Assembly: GCA_007116835.1 (NCBI GenBank)
Contig: SKHS01000118.1
Location: 1 to 7,274, forward strand
From: Halomonas sp.
Lineage (GTDB): Bacteria; Pseudomonadota; Gammaproteobacteria; Pseudomonadales; Halomonadaceae
Length of the DNA: 7,274 nt
Reading direction: 5' to 3'
Shown: piece by piece, positions 1-5,843 of the stretch
How the letters are laid out: each line of letters starts with the position of its first letter
How positions within the stretch are numbered: the first letter of the stretch is position 1
Made by a program: the position numbers and the translations under genes
Notes under the pieces: generated by a model
Told to the model about the DNA's origin: nothing
Databases searched by the model: none
Seen by the model: the letters and a program-made list of their open reading frames with translations, nothing else

Positions 1-375
1 GTGAAGCCCGGCGTTCGCCTGTCAGAACTTGCTCGCGCCATTCAGCAGCACGCAGAATCCCACGGCTACTCTGTTGTGCGTGACTTTTGTGGCCATGGCA
101 TCGGCGCTGATTTCCACGAAGACCCGCAATTCTTACACTACGATGGCTATGCGCCCGATGCCGACATCCCACTGAAAGCTGGCATGTGCTTTACTATCGA
201 GCCAATGATTAACGTGGGCGGCTACAAAACCAAAGTATTGCGCGATGGCTGGACAGCGGTCACCAAGGATCGCAGCCTGTCTGCTCAGTGGGAGCATACG
301 CTGCTGGTCACGGAAACAGGTGTTGACGTGCTGACCGCACGCAGCGACGAAGACCTCAGCTTCTTGAACCGCTAA
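1..375 (+). CDS. map: Methionine aminopeptidase type I, C-terminal part (5'-truncated by window edge)
   Basis: This cytosolic metalloenzyme removes the initiator methionine from nascent proteins. Only the last 124 codons are present. The GTG at base 1 is an internal valine of the usual (V)KPG segment, not a start; by comparison with the 264-residue E. coli enzyme, roughly 140 N-terminal residues lie upstream. The fragment carries the second half of the pita-bread fold. Residues 30-35 read CGHGIG, with His32 matching the metal ligand His171 of E. coli. His39 is in FHE, Glu67 is in TIEPM (E. coli Glu204), and Glu98 is in QWEHT (E. coli Glu235). The two aspartate ligands (E. coli Asp97 and Asp108) are outside the window. 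The stop TAA shares its last base with the glnD start (TAATG), so the two genes are probably cotranscribed and coupled. Nothing suggests a defect in the visible part. Family assignment is firm; residue equivalences come from memory of E. coli Map. Confidence 0.96.
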   Translation: MKPGVRLSELARAIQQHAESHGYSVVRDFCGHGIGADFHEDPQFLHYDGYAPDADIPLKAGMCFTIEPMINVGGYKTKVLRDGWTAVTKDRSLSAQWEHTLLVTETGVDVLTARSDEDLSFLNR

Positions 376-3050
376 TGCTCCTTCACCACTACCGGTTCGA
401 GCCGGACACAACGCTGTATGATCTCGCGATGTTTCGCACAGAGCTCGCCGGATCACGCTCTCCTATTGCGCCGTTTAAAGCGGCGCTACGCGAACTACAA
501 GCCAGGCTGGATGAGCGATTTCGTTCAGGAGCGGATATACGTGACTTAGTCCGCGGGCGAGCGTGGTACTTGGATCAACTGCTGGCCATCGCCTGGGAAC
601 AACACGACTGGCCTGATGATGGCGTAGCCCTGGTAGCCGTAGGCGGCTACGGGCGGGGAGAGCTGCACCCACACTCTGACGTCGATCTATTGCTACTGCT
701 TGAGCGCGATGATGATACGCCTTACCGGGAGCCATTAAGCGCGTTCGTTACTTTCCTATGGGATATCGGCCTTGAAATTGGTCATAGCGTACGCTCACTA
801 AGTGACTGTGAACGGGAAGCAGAAGCCGACGTTACTGTGATGACCAACCTACTTGAATCGCGGCTGATTGCTGGCCCCAAACGCCTTCGCACACAGATGC
901 GTGAGCGTCTGAGCGCCGAGCATATTTGGCCCGCCGATCGCTTTTTTGAAGCAAAATGGCAAGAGCAAATTGCCCGCCACTACCGTTACAACAATTCTGA
1001 GTACCACCTAGAACCAAACCTTAAGAGTTCGCCCGGCGGGCTGCGCGATATTCAAATGATTGGCTGGGTCGCTAAACGCCATTTTGGCACTGAGCATTAT
1101 GCCGACATTGTCGCGAATGGCTTTATGAACGATGCCGAACTGCGCATCCTCAGCCAGGGGCAGGCCTTTTTGTGGCAAGTGCGTTACGCCCTGCATATGC
1201 TCACAGACCGCGCTGAAGACCGCTTGCTATTTGACCACCAGCGCACCATTGCCGAGATGTTTGGCTTCAAGGATACCCCCGAGCGCCTGGCCGTTGAGCA
1301 GTTTATGAAGCGCTACTATCGGCATGTGACCGCTCTGGCCGGACTCAACGATATGCTGTTGCAGCACTTTGACGAGGTTATCCTGCGCGGCAAAGAGGCA
1401 CTGGAAACCGTCAAGCTGAACGAGCGCTTCGAAATCAAAGGCGGCTATATCCAGGTGCGCTCACGCAGCCTGTTTCGTGAGCGCCCGGCGGCCATGCTAG
1501 AACTGTTCTTACTGATGGCCAAGCACCCAGAAATAGAAGGTGTGCGCGCAGACACCATTCGCCTGATTCGCGACCACCGCCATCAAATTGACGACCATTA
1601 CCGCGAAGACCCACGCCACCAGCGGCTGTTTATGTCAATATTGCGCTCACCAGGCAATGTACCCCGCCAGCTACGGCGCATGAACCGCTACGGCATTTTA
1701 GGCAAATACCTGCCTGAATTTGGTCGTGCGGTTGGGTTGATGCAGCACGACCTGTTCCATATTTACACCGTTGATGCCCATACACTCCTGCTGCTGAAGT
1801 TTTTACACGGTTTCCGCAAACCAGATGCGAAGGATGATTTCCCGGTCGCCGCGACACTGATTCATCAACTGCCTAAGATAGATCTGCTGTGGATTGCCGG
1901 GCTGTTCCATGACGTCGGCAAAGGCCGCGGTGGCGACCACTCAGATATTGGCGCGCGCGACGTAGAACAGTTCTGCCAACGCCATCATGTCTCCCAGCAC
2001 GATACCAATCTAGTACGCTGGCTGGTGGAGCATCATCTATTGATGTCGATGACGGCTCAAAAGCGTGACATCAGCGACCCTGACGTGATTCGCGACTTCG
2101 CCCTAACCGTGCGCGACGAAACTCGCCTAGACTACCTCTACGTGCTCACTGTGGCTGATATCAACGCCACTAACCCCACCCTGTGGAACGGTTGGCGGGC
2201 ATCGCTTTTGCGTCAACTCCATGCCGAAACCAAGCGAGCGCTTCGGCGTGGCTTAAAAAACCCACCCGACCGAGACGACTGGGTGCGTGAAACCCGTACT
2301 GAAGCGCGCTCTTTGCTGAAAACCGTCGGCGTAGACAGCGCTCAAATTGACCCGCTATGGGAGTCTCTCGGCGAAGACTATTTCCTTCAATACGCACCTA
2401 GCGAAATTGTCTGGCAGACCCAAGGTATTCTTGCCCACCAGCCATCTGAATTGCCGCTGGTCTTAATTAGCGCACCCACCGCTGATATGGCAGAAGGTGG
2501 CACTAAGGTGTTTATCCATACCCGCTCGGTAGATGACTTGTTTGCTGCCACCGCCGCTGCCATGGAGCAGCTAGGCCTATCTATCCACGACGCCCGTATC
2601 GCCACCTCAAACAATGACTGGACGCTGAATACGTTTATTGTGCTGGACCATTATGGTCAGCCCATTCGCGATCCCGAACATATTGAGGAGATGCGCCGCC
2701 ACCTCGTTGAGGAGCTGGACGATCCAGACGACTATCCCGATATCGTTACTCGTCATACGCCTCGCCAACTGAAGCACTTCAAAGTGCCCACCGAGGTCGT
2801 GATCGAACAGGATCCCGCCAACGACCGCACGCTGCTAGAACTAACTGCCCCGGATCGTCCCGGCCTGCTTGCTCGGGTAGGACGTATTTTTATGGAGCAA
2901 GATATTGCCCTCTCGGCGGCAAAAATTGCCACCTTGGGCGAGCGGGTGGAAGACGTTTTCTTCATCACCACTAAATCAGGTGAGCCACTTACCGACGTAA
3001 CACGACAGCAGCAGCTGCGCGAACGGCTAATCGAAGTGCTCGGCGTATAA
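375..3050 (+). CDS. glnD: Bifunctional PII uridylyltransferase / uridylyl-removing enzyme GlnD
   Basis: GlnD is the cytosolic glutamine sensor of the nitrogen regulation cascade. It uridylylates PII (GlnB/GlnK) when glutamine is low and deuridylylates it when glutamine is high. The 891-residue length is normal for the family. Domains in order: nucleotidyltransferase with GGYGRGELHPHSDVD at residues 90-104 (Gly90-Gly91 and catalytic Asp102/Asp104); a helical linker region with SPGGLRD near 219-225; an HD phosphohydrolase domain of about 465-590, with His469, the His512-Asp513 pair in FHDVGKGRGGDHS, and His553-His554; then ACT domains at about 709-785 and 818-891, the second containing TAPDRPGLLARVG. 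All expected catalytic residues are present, so both activities should be intact. I chose ATG 375 because it overlaps the map stop in TAATG and gives an N-terminus of family length. No strong Shine-Dalgarno sequence precedes it, which fits coupling to map. ATG 429 is the next in-frame ATG. No plus-strand intrinsic terminator is evident after the stop. Confidence 0.98.
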   Translation: MLLHHYRFEPDTTLYDLAMFRTELAGSRSPIAPFKAALRELQARLDERFRSGADIRDLVRGRAWYLDQLLAIAWEQHDWPDDGVALVAVGGYGRGELHPHSDVDLLLLLERDDDTPYREPLSAFVTFLWDIGLEIGHSVRSLSDCEREAEADVTVMTNLLESRLIAGPKRLRTQMRERLSAEHIWPADRFFEAKWQEQIARHYRYNNSEYHLEPNLKSSPGGLRDIQMIGWVAKRHFGTEHYADIVANGFMNDAELRILSQGQAFLWQVRYALHMLTDRAEDRLLFDHQRTIAEMFGFKDTPERLAVEQFMKRYYRHVTALAGLNDMLLQHFDEVILRGKEALETVKLNERFEIKGGYIQVRSRSLFRERPAAMLELFLLMAKHPEIEGVRADTIRLIRDHRHQIDDHYREDPRHQRLFMSILRSPGNVPRQLRRMNRYGILGKYLPEFGRAVGLMQHDLFHIYTVDAHTLLLLKFLHGFRKPDAKDDFPVAATLIHQLPKIDLLWIAGLFHDVGKGRGGDHSDIGARDVEQFCQRHHVSQHDTNLVRWLVEHHLLMSMTAQKRDISDPDVIRDFALTVRDETRLDYLYVLTVADINATNPTLWNGWRASLLRQLHAETKRALRRGLKNPPDRDDWVRETRTEARSLLKTVGVDSAQIDPLWESLGEDYFLQYAPSEIVWQTQGILAHQPSELPLVLISAPTADMAEGGTKVFIHTRSVDDLFAATAAAMEQLGLSIHDARIATSNNDWTLNTFIVLDHYGQPIRDPEHIEEMRRHLVEELDDPDDYPDIVTRHTPRQLKHFKVPTEVVIEQDPANDRTLLELTAPDRPGLLARVGRIFMEQDIALSAAKIATLGERVEDVFFITTKSGEPLTDVTRQQQLRERLIEVLGV

Positions 3051-3053
3051 GCC

Positions 3054-3069
3054 TTAAATGAGCATTTAA
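3054..3069. repeat. AT-rich palindrome just after glnD
   Basis: TTAAATG and CATTTAA form perfect 7-bp arms around a 2-nt centre, beginning 4 bases after the glnD stop. The loop is too short and the stem too AT-rich for a good RNA hairpin, so a protein-binding site or chance are the alternatives. On the minus strand it lies just beyond the larger inverted repeat at 3076-3115. Function is unknown. Confidence 0.3.
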
Positions 3070-3075
3070 ATAAGC

Positions 3076-3115
3076 CAAGCCCTGGCGGTTAAGTTTGAGG
3101 TGACTCCAGGGCTTG
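3076..3115. repeat. Perfect 10-bp inverted repeat around the dapC promoter -35 box
   Basis: CAAGCCCTGG (3076-3085) is exactly repeated in inverse as CCAGGGCTTG (3106-3115), with 20 nt between. On the plus strand the right arm is followed by CCTATAAT rather than a T run, so it is not a normal intrinsic terminator for glnD. Read on the minus strand, the stem is followed by GCTTATTTAAA, which is mildly T-rich. The candidate -35 box (3095-3100) sits in the loop and the right arm fills most of the -35/-10 spacer, so an operator for a dimeric regulator is equally possible. Confidence 0.5.
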
Positions 3116-3123
3116 CCTATAAT
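3095..3123 (+). promoter_or_regulatory. Candidate sigma70 promoter for the dapC operon
   Basis: TTGAGG (3095-3100; four of six matches to TTGACA, including TTGA) is separated by exactly 17 bp from a perfect TATAAT (3118-3123). Transcription would start near 3129-3131, giving a leader of about 57-59 nt before the dapC ATG. The site lies in the only real intergenic gap of the window, directly upstream of the dap genes. Spacing and sequence are close to consensus, but no transcript evidence is available here. Confidence 0.65.
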
Positions 3124-3187
3124 CAGCAGCTTAGTTAGCCGTTTTACGGATCTCCAGCACCGCCTTTAGGCTATCAACGGACACGCC

Positions 3188-4384
3188 ATGAATCCCGATC
3201 TGAACGCCCTGCACCCCTATCCGTTTGAAAAGCTAGCTGCCCTAAAAGCGGCGCTTGTGCCACCGACGGGCCTTGACCATATTCCGCTCACCATTGGCGA
3301 GCCTCAACACGCCCCTTTCCCAGGGGCATTAGAAGCGCTGGTGACCCACCAAGCAGAGATGGCCCGCTACCCGGCAACCAACGGCCTGCCCGCCCTACGC
3401 GAAACGATTGCCCGGTGGGCAACGCAACGTTTCGCACTTACCGGGTTAGATGCCGAACGCCAAGTGCTTCCGGTTAACGGCACCCGGGAAGCCATCTTTG
3501 CGTTTGTGCAAGCAGCCCTGGATCGCCAACGCCCGGCCAAGGTGGCCGTACCTAACCCCTTCTATCAAATTTATGAAGGGGCCACCCTTCTGGCAGGGGG
3601 CGAGCCGCTCTATTTAGATTGCACGGCAGACAACGGCTTCCGCCCTGACTTTTCGGCGGTGAGTGCTGAAACCTGGCGCGACGTACAAATGGTATTTATC
3701 TGCTCACCAGGCAACCCAACGGGTGCCGTCACGCCGCTTGCTGAATTTAAACAACTGATCGCGCTGGCCGATGAGCATGACTTCATCATCGCCTCTGACG
3801 AGTGTTACTCAGAGCTATACCTGAATGAAAACACGCCCCCGCCCGGCCTGTTACAGGCCTGTGCGGAGCTTGGCCGCGACGATTATCAACGCTGCGTGGT
3901 GTTTCATTCGCTATCTAAACGCTCCAACTTACCAGGACTACGCTCTGGCTTTGTAGCAGGCGATGCGGACCTGCTCACACCGTTTAAGCGCTACCGAACC
4001 TACCACGGCTGCGCTATGTCGCTACCGCTTCAGCACGCCTCTATCGCCGCCTGGCAAGATGAGACCCACGTCCGCGCCAACCGCGATGCGTACCGCGAAA
4101 AATTTAGCGCGGTAACCGACGTGCTGGCTCCCGTCATGAACTTCCCCACGCCGGAGGCGAGCTTTTACCTATGGCCAGCGGTGCCAGGAGGTGATGACAT
4201 TGCCTTCACCCAGAGGCTGTTTAGCGAGCAACACGTTAGCGTATTGCCTGGCAGCTTGATGGGCCGCATGGGGCAAAACGGCCTTAACCCAGGTGCTGGT
4301 CGGCTACGCCTGGCATTAGTGGCGGAGCTCGCGCCAACGCTAGAGGCGGCTATGCGCCTGCGCCAATTAGTGGAGCGCGGCTAA
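3188..4384 (+). CDS. dapC: Succinyldiaminopimelate transaminase DapC
   Basis: This PLP-dependent class I/II aminotransferase converts N-succinyl-2-amino-6-ketopimelate plus glutamate to N-succinyl-LL-diaminopimelate and 2-oxoglutarate, in the cytosolic succinylase branch of lysine/DAP synthesis. The 398-residue length fits the gammaproteobacterial DapC family. Visible features are the N-terminal HPYPFEKL that I recall as typical of this family; IGEP near residue 37; SPGNPTG at 173-179 with PLP-binding Asn176; Asp204 and Tyr207 in SDECYSE; the Schiff-base Lys244 in SLSKRSNLPGLRSGF; and the substrate-carboxylate Arg374 in GRLRLAL. ATG 3188 is preferred because it gives the family N-terminus, although the ribosome site is weak (only GGA about 6 nt upstream). 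It is followed after 27 nt by the Spx-like gene and then dapD and dapE, which strongly supports DapC over another aminotransferase. ArgD-type enzymes can also do this reaction elsewhere, so redundancy in the cell is possible. Confidence 0.95.
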   Translation: MNPDLNALHPYPFEKLAALKAALVPPTGLDHIPLTIGEPQHAPFPGALEALVTHQAEMARYPATNGLPALRETIARWATQRFALTGLDAERQVLPVNGTREAIFAFVQAALDRQRPAKVAVPNPFYQIYEGATLLAGGEPLYLDCTADNGFRPDFSAVSAETWRDVQMVFICSPGNPTGAVTPLAEFKQLIALADEHDFIIASDECYSELYLNENTPPPGLLQACAELGRDDYQRCVVFHSLSKRSNLPGLRSGFVAGDADLLTPFKRYRTYHGCAMSLPLQHASIAAWQDETHVRANRDAYREKFSAVTDVLAPVMNFPTPEASFYLWPAVPGGDDIAFTQRLFSEQHVSVLPGSLMGRMGQNGLNPGAGRLRLALVAELAPTLEAAMRLRQLVERG

Positions 4385-4400
4385 AACGCCGCCGATTTAT

Positions 4401-4408
4401 AAGGAGGT
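4401..4408 (+). promoter_or_regulatory. Full-length Shine-Dalgarno sequence of the Spx-like gene, close to its start
   Basis: AAGGAGGT is complementary over 8 nt to the usual 3' end of 16S rRNA, and is the strongest ribosome site in the window. It ends only 3 nt before ATG 4412 (GGAGG is 4 nt away), shorter than the usual 5-9 nt. It supports ATG 4412 as the start, as no other ATG is nearby. It also suggests that this gene is translated independently of dapC, unlike the coupled genes elsewhere here. Confidence 0.75.
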
Positions 4409-4411
4409 TGT

Positions 4412-4759
4412 ATGCTGACACTCTATATCATCAACACCTGCGACACCTGCCGCAAGGCACGCAAAGCCCTTGAAGAGAAAGGCATTCCGTTCAAGACCCA
4501 TGACCTGCGCAAAGATGGCCTGTCCGCTAGTCTGCTTGAGCACATTCTTGAGCGCGTCCCCCTATTAGAAGCCATCAATAAGCGCAGCAAAACCTGGCGT
4601 GACTTACCCCAGGAAGAAAAAGACAGCTTAGATGCGACGTCTGCCAGAAGGCTGTTGCTGGAACAGCCTACGTTGCTCAAAAGGCCACTGTTAGAAGTTG
4701 ATGACGACACTATTTTAGTCGGCTACCGCGACGGCGATTACGACTCACTCAGTGGCTAA
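4412..4759 (+). CDS. ArsC-related / Spx-MgsR family thioredoxin-fold protein with CXXC motif
   Basis: A small soluble protein (115 residues) of the ArsC-related family, which includes E. coli YffB and the Bacillus regulator Spx. It begins with a beta strand (LTLYII), then Cys10-Asp-Thr-Cys13 followed by RKARKALEEKGIPF. Further family motifs are NKRSKTWRDL near 56-65, Lys90-Arg91-Pro92 in LLKRPLL, and LVGYRDGDY near 102-110. E. coli YffB has CDTI at the first motif, whereas Bacillus Spx has CXXC at the same residues 10 and 13 and a similar RSK segment. Spx (131 residues) has a longer C-terminal tail, which is absent here. It could be a thiol reductase, or an RNA-polymerase-binding redox regulator. 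True arsenate reduction is unlikely given the lack of ars neighbours. A family member next to dapD is also known in Pseudomonas (from memory), so a link to DAP metabolism is plausible but unproven. Family membership is firm; function is open. Confidence 0.9.
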   Translation: MLTLYIINTCDTCRKARKALEEKGIPFKTHDLRKDGLSASLLEHILERVPLLEAINKRSKTWRDLPQEEKDSLDATSARRLLLEQPTLLKRPLLEVDDDTILVGYRDGDYDSLSG

Positions 4760-4771
4760 CATACCACTGAG
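4748..4771 (+). repeat. Stem-loop spanning the stop codon of the Spx-like gene
   Basis: CTCAGTGG (4748-4755) pairs perfectly with CCACTGAG (4764-4771) around the 8-nt loop CTAACATA. The stop codon TAA (4757-4759) lies within the loop, so a terminating ribosome would cover the left arm. No T run follows (GCCCTAATAACTG), so this is not a classical intrinsic terminator. A 3'-end stabiliser, a partial attenuator before dapD, or a translation-linked switch are possible. Confidence 0.5.
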
Positions 4772-4784
4772 CCCTAATAACTGA

Positions 4785-4797
4785 TTGTGAATCACAA
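4785..4797. promoter_or_regulatory. 13-bp palindrome upstream of dapD, possible operator
   Basis: TTGTGA and TCACAA form perfect 6-bp arms around a single A, 20 bp before the dapD ATG and immediately before its ribosome site. An overlapping second dyad, TGATT-GTG-AATCA (4782-4794), shares the same bases. The half-sites resemble TGTGA/TCACA of CRP-type sites, but the 1-nt spacing is wrong for CRP (6 nt), so no regulator is named. No clear -10/-35 pair is seen around it. Confidence 0.35.
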
Positions 4798-4817
4798 ACT
4801 TTAAAGGAAGACGCGTT

Positions 4818-5843
4818 ATGCTGAGCTGCGCGCTTGGAATCGGCACTCAAAACACCCAGGGCGACTGGTTAGAAATCTACTACCCAGCACCGCTGCTTCA
4901 TCCTGCAGACAGCTTAGTCAATGCGGCCAAAGAGGCGCTAGACGCCCCGGCTGGAAATGCATCAATCAGTTTCCTGCCCGAAGATTGCACGCGCTTAGCA
5001 AAAGCATTAGAAGCTGCCGGCCATTCTGAGCAAGCCGCACTTGCTGAATCATTCGCCGCCAGCCAACGCCCGTTGGTCGCGATGTTTTTAGACAGTGACC
5101 AGGCACCGCAAACTGCGCCTGAAGTTTACTTAAAACTACACTTACTCTCCCACCGCTTAGTTAAGCCCCACGGACTAGACTTAACCGGCATGTTTGGCCT
5201 GCTGCGCAATATTGCCTGGACCAATGAGGGCGCGATTGATATCGAAGAGCTTCCCGCCCGCCGCTTAAAAGCACGCTTAGCGGGGCGCGCACTGTCCGTC
5301 GACTGTGTCGATAAATTCCCCAAAATGACCGATTACGTTGTTCCCACTGGCATCCGCATTGGCGACACTGCCCGCGTGCGCCTGGGCGCTTATCTGGGTG
5401 AAGGCACCACGGTCATGCACGAAGGCTTCGTTAACTTCAATGCAGGTACTGAAGGCCCCGGCATGATCGAAGGGCGTATTTCCGCAGGCGTTATGGTCGG
5501 CAAAGGCTCTGACCTAGGTGGCGGTTGTTCCACCATGGGCACGCTATCAGGTGGCGGTAACATCATTATCAAGGTGGGCGAAGGCTGCCTGATTGGTGCC
5601 AATGCCGGTATCGGCATTCCGCTAGGCGACCGCTGCACCGTGGAAGCGGGCTTATATATTACCGCAGGTTCTAAAGTTACCTTGCTCGATGACCAGAACC
5701 AAGAAGTTAACACCGTGGCAGCTCGCGAGCTGGCAGGCCAGGACGACCTGTTACTGCGCCGCAATTCGCAAAATGGCCGCATTGAGTGCCTGACCAATAA
5801 AAGCGCCATTGCGCTGAACGAGGCGCTGCATGCCCATAACTGA
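4818..5843 (+). CDS. dapD: 2,3,4,5-tetrahydropyridine-2,6-dicarboxylate N-succinyltransferase DapD
   Basis: DapD transfers succinyl from succinyl-CoA to tetrahydrodipicolinate, committing it to the succinylase route to diaminopimelate. It is a cytosolic, probably trimeric enzyme. The 341-residue length and N-terminus (MLSCALGIGTQN) match the longer pseudomonad-type DapD rather than the roughly 274-residue E. coli type. Residues 1 to about 170 form the N-terminal domain. Residues of about 175-290 form the left-handed beta-helix of hexapeptide repeats, including MIEGRISAGVMVGKGSDLGG (216-235) and GTLSGGGNIIIKVGEGCLIG (241-260). Glu218 in IEGR aligns, from memory, with the glutamate proposed as catalytic in the related Mycobacterium enzyme. 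A good ribosome site (AAGGAAG, 4804-4810) lies 7 nt before ATG 4818. Its last 14 nt overlap dapE. The N-terminal half is unusually rich in TTA leucine codons (11 of 25 leucines up to residue 154, against 2 of 17 afterwards), with no sign of a break in the protein. Confidence 0.97.
   Translation: MLSCALGIGTQNTQGDWLEIYYPAPLLHPADSLVNAAKEALDAPAGNASISFLPEDCTRLAKALEAAGHSEQAALAESFAASQRPLVAMFLDSDQAPQTAPEVYLKLHLLSHRLVKPHGLDLTGMFGLLRNIAWTNEGAIDIEELPARRLKARLAGRALSVDCVDKFPKMTDYVVPTGIRIGDTARVRLGAYLGEGTTVMHEGFVNFNAGTEGPGMIEGRISAGVMVGKGSDLGGGCSTMGTLSGGGNIIIKVGEGCLIGANAGIGIPLGDRCTVEAGLYITAGSKVTLLDDQNQEVNTVAARELAGQDDLLLRRNSQNGRIECLTNKSAIALNEALHAHN

Noticed and set aside
1..3. GTG at base 1 as the start of a short complete gene
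   Set aside because: The codon corresponds to an internal valine of methionine aminopeptidase; two metal-ligand aspartates and the N-terminal half lie upstream of the window.
3076..3115. Intrinsic terminator for glnD
   Set aside because: On the plus strand no T run follows the right arm and the loop is 20 nt, so it does not meet the usual terminator pattern.
3131..3187. Riboswitch or leader attenuator in the dapC 5' leader
   Set aside because: Only short pairings are seen (TAGCC with GGCTA, CCGT with ACGG). The leader of about 58 nt is too short for a lysine riboswitch, and no lysine-rich leader peptide is present.
4412..4759. True arsenate reductase (arsC of an ars operon)
   Set aside because: No arsenic-resistance genes are nearby, the protein is shorter and of the YffB/Spx type, and its neighbours are all DAP biosynthesis genes.
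4748..4771. Intrinsic terminator after the Spx-like gene
   Set aside because: The hairpin is perfect but is followed by GCCCTAATAA without a T tract, and dapD follows closely in the same direction.
4785..4797. CRP or FNR binding site upstream of dapD
   Set aside because: The half-sites resemble TGTGA/TCACA, but the spacing is 1 nt instead of the 6 nt of CRP sites, and the arms do not fit TTGAT-N4-ATCAA of FNR. It is kept only as an unnamed palindrome.
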